The position numbers and the translations under genes were made by a program. Shown in pieces: positions 22,964 to 33,765 of a stretch of DNA of 64,000 nt. Under the pieces are notes generated by a model, which saw nothing but the letters and a program-made list of their open reading frames with translations, was not told the DNA's origin and did no database searches. Within the stretch, counting starts at the first letter, position 1, and the number at the start of each line of letters is the position of its first letter. The stretch is from Datura wrightii (Eukaryota; Streptophyta; Magnoliopsida; Solanales; Solanaceae): contig JASDFA010000019.1 of the NCBI GenBank assembly GCA_035772735.1, positions 74,562,001-74,626,000 of the forward strand. Reading direction: 5' to 3'.

Positions 22964-24290
22964 TGTTACGACCCGAACGAAGGCCCGAAGCGTAACACGG
23001 AACAAGGAGCCCTAAGAGACCCCAAGTCGACCCATGACATAAGCATACATCTATCTCGATCAATAAAACTGTGAAATCGACAAGATAAACATAGCAGAAA
23101 TCTAAATCAAGCATAACATAAGAATACACAATCCGAAGTTGAATACATCTTTTGTCTAATAAGCCTCTAAATATGATGAGTTGATAGGACAAGACCTCAA
23201 CTAACTCAACAAGCTGAAACTGAAAATACATGAAGAAAATATGAACAGTATAGTCCTCAGGAGATAAGGACTCACCAATAATGAAGGTTCTAACTCTGAA
23301 GACTTACTATGAGCGGGGCTGAACCTGAGAGCCAGGTCCTGTATCATGAAATGATACAACATAGAGTATGCGGTCAGTACGTGGAATGTACTAAGTACGC
23401 AGGGTAAGTAAAACTGCTTAAGTGCATAAAATCATTTAAAGACAATGCATAATGTAAAACAGAAACATTTAAGAATATGAGAGTAGGGCTTGCATGCATT
23501 CTTTTTGAAATCATGATCTCATCATAACATAACATACATCATAACTGAATCGATTGACTTAAAGCTGAAATCTGCTATTTGTATGTAAAATTGAATATTG
23601 GGTCAAACCTACTTTAGTGCATGTATAGATATAGAAATCTCATGAATGATAAACATGCATAACTGAAACATGAGGAATAATGGGAGACTCGTCCTATAAC
23701 TGATATACTACGATAGAGCTTACATGGTTCCAGCTATCACACTCAAGTGGGTAAAGCCATCCAAAGCCTTACCAGAGCTAGGGACGATACCAAGATATCG
23801 ATATCAAGCTCATGGGCCAATAGGGCCGGGGATAGCTCACAAGGGAGGCCCCTAAGTAATATAATAGTATAAACCTACATTCACGCATAGTTTTGAGGCG
23901 TAGGGTGATCGACCCTTAGCCTACTCGGTGCTAGACACTATTCCCAAAAACATGCATATGCTCTACATCGTCTATTGAAGAATCCCAATCATCAAGTACA
24001 TCTCAAAGCTAAAATCATGCATATGAGAAGCCTTAGCTCAAAACATACCACAAGCTGTAAGATAATTGCGAGTCTTTGCTCCAAAATCATGTGGTAAGCT
24101 TAATTTGAGAAATCATCAATCATACTTTGGACATGTGGGCATTGCCCAAAGCTTTATCATACTTGAAAATACTCAATTTGTATCGAAAACATGATTATAA
24201 ACATGGGTATCTTGAAAACATGCTTTTCATCATAATATCTCGTCATCATCATACATTCATCACAAATCTCATCTTTCATGAACTGTTCAT
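22964..24290 (-). repeat. C 5' LTR, distal (R/U5) segment
   Basis: On the minus strand it runs from the A insertion site to the LTR end GGGTCGTAACA at 22964. It matches the D LTR at about 57990-59276 in parts (for example the CACTCAAGTGGG region near 23740 and CTCGGTGC near 23920). The last five bases before A (24286-24290, TTCAT) are the target duplication. Confidence 0.8.
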
Positions 24291-25795
24291 TGATCTTGGG
24301 CAGAATTGCATGCCCAAGTGATACTTTATTACTTAATTTTGACTTATTTATCTACTTCTATGTGTGCATTCTCATGTGATTTGTATGTAAATATGGATTT
24401 ATACTAATCAACATGATTAGCTATTGTTTTTGCAGTTTAAAATGAATTTTGGAAACTAATCTACAAGTTGGTGAAGTGGAGGAATAGACTCGGAAGCAAA
24501 ACTCGGAAGTCGACAAGAAAATACTAAAAACTTGATGCTCCGCAATAGAGGCCGTGTCATGCTACCATCGCGGAGGCATTCTACCTAGAGTGAAATTTTG
24601 AGCTGAATTCCAATGAAGGTGCGCGATGGCACCGTGTCAGGGAGCCTATGCTCCGCGTTCACTTCAGTGACACGGTGGGAAGACTTTGCTGCACACCAGG
24701 ATTCCAGTGAAGGTGCGCGATACATCCGTGGCATGGAGCTAAGGCTCCGCGATAGCCTCTGTGCCACGCTGAGGCTAAGATCTGCGCATCCAAGTTTTAG
24801 GAAAGCTCCACGACAGGGCCGTGGCACGGAGCTGATGCTCTGCGATACCCTCCGTGCCACATTGCCAGTTTATTTCGGGAAATTTCTCACTTGTATAAAT
24901 AGCACACTTAAGTTTTATTTTAAGTTATCTGACATTTCATGCTAGAACGTGGGTATCAAGCAGTTGAGCTGAAGAAGTTCTAGGGTTAATTTTCTTCCTT
25001 TTTCTCTTAAATTTCAATTGCTTGTATGATTTCTACTTGTTTGAAGATGTTTAATCATCAAATGAGTGGCTAATTCACCTTTGGCTGAGGTTGAGGATGA
25101 TTGCAGTAGTATGTAATTGATGTTATTTTAGTTTTTATCTTCTTTACAACGATTGTTCTACTAATTCTTGTTTTCACTACATTAATGCTTGGCCATTGTT
25201 AATGTACATCCTAGAATTCCAGTTTTATTTCCAAAAGGAAGATTAATTTGATAGATGTGAATTGGTAGAATATGTTCTTGTCTTGGTTGAGAAATTAAGA
25301 GAAGATTAACGTTCAGAATATAGATATATCTGTAATGTCATATTTGGTCATCTATGGAATTTGTTGTGTATTACTAGAATATGAGGTTTTTGCATCACAG
25401 AAATGTGTAATGTAAGTCTCATGATTCTTTAATTGGAGAGGAGTTCGAAAGACCCAATCCATTGGTTAATTATTCTTGACTAACAACCGAAGAGAAGTGT
25501 TGACTGTAATTTAATCAATAAATTACATCTCTGCATGTTTTGCCTTAATCTCAGCTTGTTCGTGTTGTTGTTCAGATTATAATTTACAATTTTTACTTAA
25601 GGTTACAGTAACTATTATTCTTGAAAAATCACCATTTGTTTTGGTTGTCTACTTGTATAAAGAAGTGCGTATACTAAACACTTAGGAAAAATTACTGCCA
25701 CGTTACAGTCCCTGTGGGTTCGATACCTAGCTTGAAATAAAGCCACTTTATTACTTGTACGACCATGTGCACCTACGTGAGATTGGGAGTGAACA
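24291..25795 (+). repeat. 5' LTR of element A (1,505 bp)
   Basis: It starts TGATCTTGGGC and ends GTGAACA. It contains the word block (24536-24870), TATAAATA (24894-24901) and the U5 block CAGTCCCTGTGGGTTCGATA (about 25706-25725). It matches 35511-37011. Confidence 0.92.
24536..24901 (+). promoter_or_regulatory. U3 triple dyad block and TATA box of the A 5' LTR
   Basis: Three successive modules of about 90-100 bases follow one another. Each begins like TTCCAGTGAAGGTGCGCGA and contains a stem GGCACGGAGC / GCTCCGCG...GTGCCAC around a short loop. TATAAATA follows at 24894-24901. The 3' LTR has the same block at 35755-36085 with TATAAATA at 36113-36120. It probably forms the promoter-proximal part of U3. 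Confidence 0.65.
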
Positions 25796-25801
25796 AGTTT
25801 T

Positions 25802-25820
25802 TGGCGCTGTTGCCGGGGAC
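25802..25820 (+). promoter_or_regulatory. Primer binding site of element A
   Basis: TGGCGCTGTTGCCGGGGAC lies six bases downstream of the LTR. It matches the tRNA-Asp type site TGGCGCCGTTGCCGGG with one internal mismatch. Confidence 0.85.
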
Positions 25821-25925
25821 TAGCAATTGGTGACTTAATTTTCTTAGTGTTGCTTTACAAGTTCGATACAAGTGTTGACAATTTGATCTTAGCGATTTCT
25901 CTTGCAGGTACTAAGTTGTTTCTGA

Positions 25926-27723
25926 ATGCTGGAAAGAGATAAGGAGTTGGTGGATCCATTTTTAGAGCCGGAGAGACAATTTCATCTACAAAAGAGGGAA
26001 GCTCTAGAAAAGAAGTTGCAGTTATTAAGGAAAGCAATTCTGGAGCAACAACAACAACCACCAATTGTAAGGGCAGTTTTAGTGCCAGAAGAGATGGCAG
26101 CAAGACTGGTCCGCGAGGTAGCAATCCCACATGCGAATAATGTAACATCCAACATTCGCAGGCTGGAACCAGGAGGGAGATTTTAACTTAAGCAGAATAT
26201 GGTGCAGTTATTGCACACCAGCGAGCAATTTACAGGTCTCCCTCATAAAGATCCACAACAACATCTCCAAAACTTTTTATAGATAAGTGACACATATATA
26301 CCCACTGGAGTATCATCTGATTATGTGAGGCTTACACTATTCCCGTTCTCACTACTGGGGGAAGCCAAGAGGTGGTTGAAGGCTGAACCGCCAAATTCTA
26401 TTACTACTTGGGATGACCTAGCGAGAAAGTTTTTGATACGATTCTTTCCATCAGGGAAGGCTGCCAGGCTTAGAAGTCAGATTCTAAGCTTCAAACAGAG
26501 AGATAGTGAGAATTTGTATTAGGTTTGAGAGATTCAAGTCAATGCTAAGAGATTGTCCTCACCATCACCAGTCTAATGATGTGTTGGTGCATACATTCAT
26601 TGAGGGCTTGGAACTGCATATGAAGATTTTGTTAGACTCAGCAGCCGGGGGGAAGGCATTGGAAAAGACATACGAAGAGCTGTACACCTTATTGAACCAT
26701 ATTTCACAAGGTAATCCTGAATGGAATGCTGATACAACCCGAGGGGGAGTGAAGAAAGCGGTAGGGGTCTTGGAGGTAGATGGATTCACAACTATCGCTG
26801 CACAGATAGCTGCTTTGCAAAATCAACTTACCACTCATTTCAGCAGTATGAGCTTGAGCCAGGCACTAGCCCCAGTCAATGTAGTTCATCAGGTGTGGTG
26901 TGAAGTCTGTGGAAGTAGTGAACACTTAGCTGAGTGTTGTGGTGCCAATCTAGATTCGGTAAATTTTGTTGGAAACGCCTAGAGGAGCAGTAATCAGCAG
27001 TATGGAAACAGTTACAACCCAAATTGGAGGAATCATTTAAATTTTTCATGGGGGAGTAATAGTCATCAGGGACAGAGTTCAAATCAGGGCATGCACAGAA
27101 ATCAAGAAGGTCATCACAATTTTCAGCCGCAGTTCAGAGGAAATAATGCACCTCCTCAGTCCAGCAACATCGAGGATATGCTTAAAACCATAATAGCTAA
27201 CCAGGCACAAATGCAGGATGATCAGGTAAAATTGACAGTTGACATGAAAAATCAGCAGTTAGCTACAGAGGCATTGGAGTATCAGTTGGTACAGTTAGAT
27301 GGAGCCCAAAATACTAGACCGAGGGGAGGATTACCAAGTGATACAGACCCAAATCCTAAGCAGGTGAATGCAGTTTCTACCCTGAGTGGAAAGCAACTCG
27401 GGGAGGTGGAACCTGAAAGGCCACCTCAGAAATCTGGAGCAATAGAAAAGGATGAAGAAAACGATGATGTGAGGGGGAATGGAAAGGAAGCAGAGATGGA
27501 AAGACCACCGCCCCCGTTTCCTCAAAGATTGAAAAATAACAAGGAGGAAGCATGCTTCAAGAAGTTCATGGAAGTGTTGAAGCAGGTACATATTAATCTT
27601 CCTTTAGTTGATGTGTTGCAGGGAGTGCCAAAATATGCTAAGTACATCAAAGATATTGTAGCAAACAAGAGCAGACTGACAGAGTATGCTACAGTTGCAC
27701 TTACTGAGGAGTGCACCTCCTGA
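25926..27723 (+). pseudogene. gag of element A
   Basis: The first frame (25926-26522) has an N-terminal coiled region (LEKKLQLLRKAILEQQQQ), stops at about 26184, 26276 and 26520, and the capsid core YVRLTLFPFSLLGEAKRWLK and FLIRFFPSGK. A frame change near 26515 leads into 26506-27723, which carries CPHHHQSNDVLVHTFIEGLE, an intact zinc knuckle CEVCGSSEHLAECC (C-X2-C-X4-H-X4-C, about 26905-26946) and the proline-rich linker PPPPFPQRLKNNKEEACFKK. A TAG at about 26980 and TGA at 27721 interrupt the second frame, which otherwise runs straight into protease. It would form the particle core and bind RNA. Confidence 0.88.
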
Positions 27724-27735
27724 ATACAGAATTGA

Positions 27736-29384
27736 TTGCCGATAAAGCTCAAGGATCTTGGGAACTTCACGATTCAGATTACAATTGGGCAGTCTATTCG
27801 AGCTCGTGGTTTGTGTGATTTGGGAGCAAGTATAAATTTGATGCCAACATCAGTATTCAAGAAGTTGGGACTGGCAAGTCCTAGACCCACTACTGTGATC
27901 TTGCAGTTAGCTGACCGTTCATTGGCCAGACCTGATGGAATTGTGGAGGATGTGCTAGTGCAAGTAGGCTCCCTCATTTTCCTGGTGGATTTTATAATTC
28001 TTGATTTTGAGCCAGACGCGGAAGTCCCATTTACTTTGGGACGTCCCTTTTTGGCAACTGGGCGAGCCTTAATTGATGTAGCTACTAGGCAGTTAACCAT
28101 GAGAGCTCATGATAAGGTAGAGGTCTTTGATATCTACAAGGCCATGAAGCTACCGACCATCTATGAAGAGTTATCAGCAATCAGTGTTTTGAATCAGGAG
28201 TCGATCCTTCAGATTATTGACTCACAGGATCCCTTGGAGAGAGCCTTGGTGGGATATGATCATTTTGGGGACAGTGCGACATATGAGATGGTGCATACTT
28301 TGAATGAGCCAAAATGGTTCTTTAGGAAGCAAGATTTTGAACCATTGAAGAGGTCTTTAGAACCATCCCCAAATCCATCAATAGAGGAGGCACCTAAATT
28401 GGAGTTAAAGACATTGCCTCCACATCTGCAGTATGTATTCTTGGGTGAAGATGACACCTTAACAGTCATCATTTCAGCAGAACTGACAGATGCACAAGTG
28501 AAAGATGCATTGGTGGTCCTTAAGAGGCGAAAGAGAGCGATGGGATGGCAGATGTCAGACATTAAGGGGATTAGTCCAGCTTTCTGCATGCACAGGATAT
28601 TTATGGAAGAGGGATCCAAGCCAACCGTCCAACATCAACTGAGATTGAACCCGGTGATGAAGGATGTAGTTAGAAAGGAAGTGATCAAGTGGCTGGATGC
28701 AGGAGTGGTATATCCCATCTCAGATAGTGAATGGGTTAGCCCAGTTCAATGCGTTCCCAAGAAAGGGGGAATGACAGTGGTCACAAATGAAAAAAATGAT
28801 CTAATTCCCACACGCACAGTCACAGGCTGGCGAATTTGCATGGATTATAGGAAGCTTAATGAGGCCACTCAGAAATATCATTATCCGATTCCATTCATTG
28901 ATCAGATGTTGGACAGGCTGGCAGGGCAGGAATATTATTGCTTTCTTGATGGTTACTCTGGCTATAATCAAATAGCCATAGCACCAGAAGATCAGGAGAA
29001 GACCACGTTTACATGTCCTTATGGGACATATGCTTTCAGGCGGATGCCCTTTGGTCTATGAAATGTACCAGCCACATTCCAGCGGATATGGTGGAAGACT
29101 ATGTCGATGTATTTATGGATGACTTTTCTATTTTTGGTAACTCGTTTGCTATGTGTTTGTAGAATCTTGATAGGGTGTTAGCTAGATGTGAAGACTCAAA
29201 CTTGGTGCTCAACTGGGAAAAGTGTCACTTTTTAGTCAAGGAGGGTATTGTCCTTGGCCATAAGGTGTCATGCAGAGGGTTGGAAGTTGACCGTGAAAAG
29301 ATAGAGGTGATTGAAAAGTTACCACCGCCAGTATCAGTTAAGGGTATCCGCAACTTTCTAGTTAATGCTGGGTTTTACAGATAG
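27736..29384 (+). pseudogene. Protease and reverse transcriptase of element A
   Basis: A 441-codon open frame (27736-29061) starts in protease, with the active site CDLGASINLMPTSVF intact (Asp at about 27817) and LGRPFLATGRALIDV further on. RT follows: WRICMDYRKLNEAT, motif A in YCFLDGYSGYNQIAIAP, and RRMPFGL. There a TGA replaces the next codon, and about eight codons are lost after ATFQR with a frame change. The catalytic FMDDFS is still readable at about 29111-29130 in another frame, and the thumb resumes at 29175-29384 (CHFLVKEGIVLGHKVS). In active elements this protein copies RNA to DNA in the particle. Confidence 0.88.
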
Positions 29385-29399
29385 TTTATTCAAGACTTC

Positions 29400-30042
29400 T
29401 CTAAAATTTCTAGACTGATATGCCGGTTGCTAGAAAAAGAGGTGAAGTTTGAATTTGACAAGGAATGTGTAGAAGCATTTGAGGAGCCAAAAAAAGAAGC
29501 TGGTGGAAGCTCCTATTCTCATTGCTCCTGATTAGGAATATCCTTTTGAGTTAATGTGTGATGCAAGTGATGTGGCTGTAGGAGCGGTATTGGGGCAGCA
29601 AAGGAATAAGATTTTTCATTCCATCTACTATGCAAGCAAAACACTTGACGCTGCACAAGTTAATTATACAGTCACTGAGAAGGAGATACTGGCTCTAGTG
29701 TTTGCATTTGAAAAGTTTAGATCCTATCTGGTGGGGTCGAAAGTGGTGGTACACACTGATCATGTGGCAATTTAGTACTTATTTGGAAAGAAAGATGCGA
29801 AGCCCAGGCTAATCAAGTGGATATTATTGCTACAAGAGTTTGATCTGGAGATTCGAGACAGGAAGAGAAGTGAAAATCAGGTTGTAGATCACCTATCGCG
29901 ACTAGAGAACTGTTCACATGTGAAGGAAGGTGAGCGCATCCGAGAAGAGTTCCTCGATGAACAACTCTTGGCAATAAAGGAAGCTGACTCCCTTGGATAC
30001 AGATATTGTGAACTTGTTAGTAAGTGGAGTATACCCACCTGA
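29400..30042 (+). pseudogene. RNase H domain of element A
   Basis: One frame, 29554-30042, holds the four acidic catalytic positions: MCDASDVAVGAVLGQ, TEKEILALVFAFEKF, VVHTDHVAI and VVDHLSRLE. It is interrupted by a TAG at 29773-29775 where Lys or Arg is usual. Upstream bases 29400-29550 encode the tether but carry two stops. It would remove template RNA during reverse transcription. Confidence 0.85.
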
Positions 30043-31230
30043 GGCAACGACTCAACAAAGAAAGAAGTTGAGGCATGAGTCCTGGTACTACATGTGGGAT
30101 GAGCCGTATCTATTCAAGCAAGGACCAGATCAAGTGATGAGGCGATGCATTCTAGAAAGTCAGATGGTAGAGGTGCTGAGGAGTTGTTATTCATCACCGT
30201 ACGTAGGTCATCATGGAGGAGAGCGTACTGCTCACAAAGTGCTGCAATCCGGGTTCTTTTGGCCCACACTGTTCAAAGATGTTGCAGCTTATGTCAAAGT
30301 ATGTGATCGATGTCAAAGAACAGGAACAATCGGTAGAAGATAGGAAATGCCATTGCATCACATATTGGAAGTTGAGGTGTTCGATGTGTGGGGGATAGAT
30401 TTTATGGGCCCGTTTTCACCATCGTTTAGCGATCGATACATCTTGGTGGCAGTGGAATACGTGTCTAAGTGGGTTGAAGCAGTAGCTTGTCCCAGGAACG
30501 ACAACAAGGTGGTGACTAGATTTGTGAAGAAGCAGATTTTCACCAGGTTTTGTACGCCACGAGCAATTATCAGTGATGGAGGGGCACATCTTGTGAATGC
30601 AGGGTTTAGGAATTTGCTAGCGAAATACAAGGTTCGGCATAAAGTGGCTACAACATATCATCCCCAAACTAGCGGCAAGTAGAGGTGTCAAACAGGGAAA
30701 TTAAACAGATTTTGCAGAAAACGGTGAACGCACAACGATTGGATTAGGCAAGCAAACTGGATGATGCATTGTGGGCATATCGAACTGCATATAAGACACC
30801 CATTGGGACTTCACCTTATAGATTGGTTTACGGGAAGGCATGTCATCTACCCGTGGAGCTGGAACATCGAGCTTATTGGGCTGTGCGGAAGCTGAACATG
30901 GATCCTGAGCTTGTAGGAAAGAGGAGATTGATGCAGCTGACTAAGTTGGACGAGTTTCGATGGCACGCATATGAAAGTGCAAAATGTTACAAAGAAAAAA
31001 CGAAAAGGTGGCACGACAGGCACATGGTGCATCGAATCTTTGAGCCGGGCCAAAAGGTGTTTCTATTCAACTCTAGGTTGAAACTCTTCCCAGGGAAATT
31101 GCGCTCCAAGTGGTCATGGCCATTTGAAGTAGTAAGGATGACCCCACACGGGGCGGTTGAGTTGTGGAAAGAGGATAAAAGTGCCACATTTTTGGTGAAT
31201 GGACAAAGGTGTAAGCACTACTGGGGTTAA
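29993..31230 (+). pseudogene. Integrase of element A
   Basis: The zinc-binding N-terminus is at about 30200-30320 (GHHGGERTAHK ... VCDRCQRTG). A TAG at 30341-30343 precedes the core: first Asp in GIDFMGPFSPS, second in AIISDGGAHL, then HPQTSGK followed by a frame change so that the third catalytic Glu lies in another frame (about 30680). The C-terminal part 30769-31230 is clean: WAYRTAYKTPIGTSPYRLVY, then FNSRLKLFPGKLRSKWSWPF. There is no chromodomain, as expected for Athila. It would insert the cDNA. Confidence 0.87.
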
Positions 31231-31316
31231 GGCGTTAATCGAGAGAAGACGTCTATCACCTTAGTAGATGAATGAGGATGACAAACATCGAGCCGCGATG
31301 ATAAACCAGGTGCTGG

Positions 31317-31332
31317 ACGGGAGGCATCCCGT
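31317..31332 (+). other. Conserved hairpin, first copy in A
   Basis: ACGGG pairs with CCCGT around loop AGGCAT, 87 bases after the integrase stop. The upstream flank TCGAGCCGCGATGATAAACC resembles the flank of the hairpin in G. Confidence 0.65.
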
Positions 31333-31417
31333 GGATGTAATGTACTAGACTAGTTAGGAACTAATTAATTAAAAAAAAAGAACGAAAAAAAAGAAAAAAA
31401 AAAGAGGCTGGAACTAG

Positions 31418-31433
31418 GTGGGAGGCAACCCAC
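31418..31433 (+). other. Conserved hairpin, second copy in A
   Basis: GTGGG pairs with CCCAC around loop AGGCAA. It lies about 100 bases after the first copy, following an A-rich stretch. Compared with E (CTTGGG/CCCAAG) and the first copy (ACGGG/CCCGT) the stem bases differ but pairing is kept. Confidence 0.7.
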
Positions 31434-31547
31434 GATTTTCTAATAAATTATTGTTGTAGGATGATTTTCAGGAAATATGGAGGAAAAAAATACAAAATCG
31501 CAAGTGGAAAAATAAATGTAAAAAGTGGAAAGTGGGGCAAGAAACAG

Positions 31548-31712
31548 CGAGCCTCCGCGTTGGCTCCGTGTTACAGAGCTTGACCTCCGCGACATGTTGA
31601 GGCTAAATCCAGGTACGTCAAAATTTCTAGTGAGCCTCCGCGTCGGCTCCGTGTCACGGAGCTTACCCTTCGCGATGGCCTCCGTGACACGTTTAGGCCA
31701 ATTTCGCGATGG
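31548..31712 (+). promoter_or_regulatory. Internal copy of the LTR word block in A
   Basis: Words like GCCTCCGCGTTGGCTCCGTG, CGTGTCACGGAGC and GATGGCCTCCGTGACACG recur here, outside the LTRs, between the end of integrase and the third ORF. No clear TATA box follows. A 5' splice-like AAGGTATGT is at about 31889-31897. It may be an internal promoter or leader for the third ORF; this is inference. Confidence 0.5.
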
Positions 31713-32544
31713 GTCAGTTTGGGGCAGCGGGTTGACCCGCGCGAAATCACTAATTTTAACCCCAAAATTCTTATTTTCCCCATTTTTTCTGAAATCCTCC
31801 GTGACCAAACCCCCATTCCTCCTTCTCCCTCAATGTGCCACGACTCTAGCTAGGGAAATTTCTTCAAGTCTTCTAAAAACTCTGCAAGTAAGGTATGTTC
31901 TTGAATTTTCTCTCATTCTTGATGCATAGTTCGAGTCTTGAACATGTTTTCTGAGGAAACTCTGCCCTAAGGTATTAACGAGATGTGTAATTGCTTGGGT
32001 CAGTGATGAATGTTGATTTTGTACTAGTATTGTGTTTTGAACTCAATAATTACATGAATTGTGTTGAAAATCTTCTATTGTTGATAACTAGGGTTGAGAA
32101 AGTGAGTTTTGAAGAAGAAGAAAGGGTAGAAACAGAGAAATTTTGGGCAGTGGTTGTTGTTGGAGTTAAAATATTTTTTTTGTGCTTAAACTTTGAATGT
32201 GTTAGGTTGAAGATCGATTTTTGGGGAATGAAAGTAGGAAAATCCCATAGGTTTGTGTGCACAAACTTGAGAATTGCTCATGATTTTGTAAAGGGATAGA
32301 TGGATGAACTTTAATAATGCATTGTATGAAGTCTGAGTAGTACAATGAAACTGTTCCATCTACTTTTATTAATGCACTGAATCTTTTGAGAAATAAGAGC
32401 TGCAAATATGTGGTTGTTCTTGTCGAATTGTATTGATTACGGCTAACAACTAAGTGTGGGGTGATAAATTTAAGCCCAACCTTACTAGTAGCCAAATATA
32501 CCATGAATTACATTTGAAATATATGCTTTTGATGGATAGGACAA

Positions 32545-33765
32545 ATGTATGGAAGGCAAGATAAGGGAAAAGGGGCATCCACATCTGACGCCAGCAGAAA
32601 AAGACTTAGAATTGGGGCAGCAGTGCCAGCAACACCACCTGTTCCAAGGGGGCAACGTAGACAATATGGAACACGATGGGTTTCAGATGAGGGAAAGAAA
32701 TGGTACTCCAAATACAAGGAAACCAAGTATTTCCCAGAGGAACAAATAGCAAAGGAACCACTAGCTCTTGAATTCCCAAGAATCCTACACAGGATAAACA
32801 CTGTTGGGTTAAACTTCATCTTTGAAGAACCCAAAGAGTTCAATCTCCACCTCATAAGGGAATTATATGCTAACTGGAACCCCACCGTGCGCAGCCACAC
32901 AGTCAAGATCAGAGGACAGGTGGTTACTTTTGAACCACAGCATCTTAATGCCATCTTGGGGACACAGGACACAGACGTGCATGTCCTCCGCCAGCTGAAC
33001 ATCACTCCACTGTATGTAGATATAAGACGCACATTATGTGGAGCACGATCAACAGCTAGGTGGATTCGTCACAAGGAAAGAGGATATCACTAGACATTGC
33101 CATACTCCCAAATGAACAGAGAAGCGAGGATCTGGTTGAAGATAGTGTGTACTTGCCTGATCCCAAGGGTGCACATGACTGATGTCACCCGGGACAGAGT
33201 TTATTTGGTATATGCATTGATGAAAAGACTGGAGATAAATGTTGGAGCAATGATTGTTTCCGCCATGAAGAGAGCCAGACTTCATTAAGGGCATCAGTAT
33301 GGTTTCAGTGGTCTTCTAACAACTTTCCTCAGGGGCCATGGTATTGAAGAAGAGGCCCTGGATTACATTCCACAAATTGATCGTCGTGCTTTGGATGTCA
33401 CTAAGACCAAAGCACCCAATACCACATTTGGGCCGATGCTTATACTAGCCGAGCGACATGCTCGGGATGACCAATACATGGCCAGAATGTATGAAATGTA
33501 GATGCTACAACTGCGGAGGGCTGGAAGGCCCGCTGCAGAGGATGAATTGTGGCAGCTCGAGATGGATTATCCATTTAATGAGCATGCCTGAGCATTATGA
33601 AAAAGTGGGCCCACATTTGTAGAACCAGTTGATGACAACGTCCCTACTGATGAGGAAACACGCCGGGATGACTCAAACATTAAGTCAGAGGAGGACGGCG
33701 GAGAAGATTCTGATCTTGGAGATGACGCATTGGCACCTGATGAAGAGATTGAACATTTTGATTGA
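32545..33765 (+). pseudogene. Third ORF of Athila-type element A, env position (plant transposon protein domain)
   Basis: A single frame of about 406 codons with stops at 33091, 33286, 33499, 33589 and 33598 begins MYGRQDKGKGASTSDASRKR (basic start) and contains ELYANWNP, VKIRGQVVTFEPQHLNAIL and YSQMNREARIWLKIVCTCLI. It ends in an acidic tail (SEEDGGEDSDLGDD). I recognise this as the domain often labelled 'putative plant transposon protein' found 3' of pol in Athila elements. It shows no signal peptide or membrane segment, so calling it an envelope protein is not supported. Its role is unknown. About 1.3 kb of untranslated sequence, including the hairpins and word block, separates it from integrase. 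Confidence 0.75.

Noticed and set aside
25706..25725. SINE or tRNA pseudogene at the B-box-like U5 motif
   Set aside because: There is no matching A box or tRNA fold upstream and the motif is fixed near LTR ends.
32545..33765. Calling the third ORF of A an envelope gene
   Set aside because: No signal peptide, membrane segment or cleavage motif is seen. Only the position is env-like.
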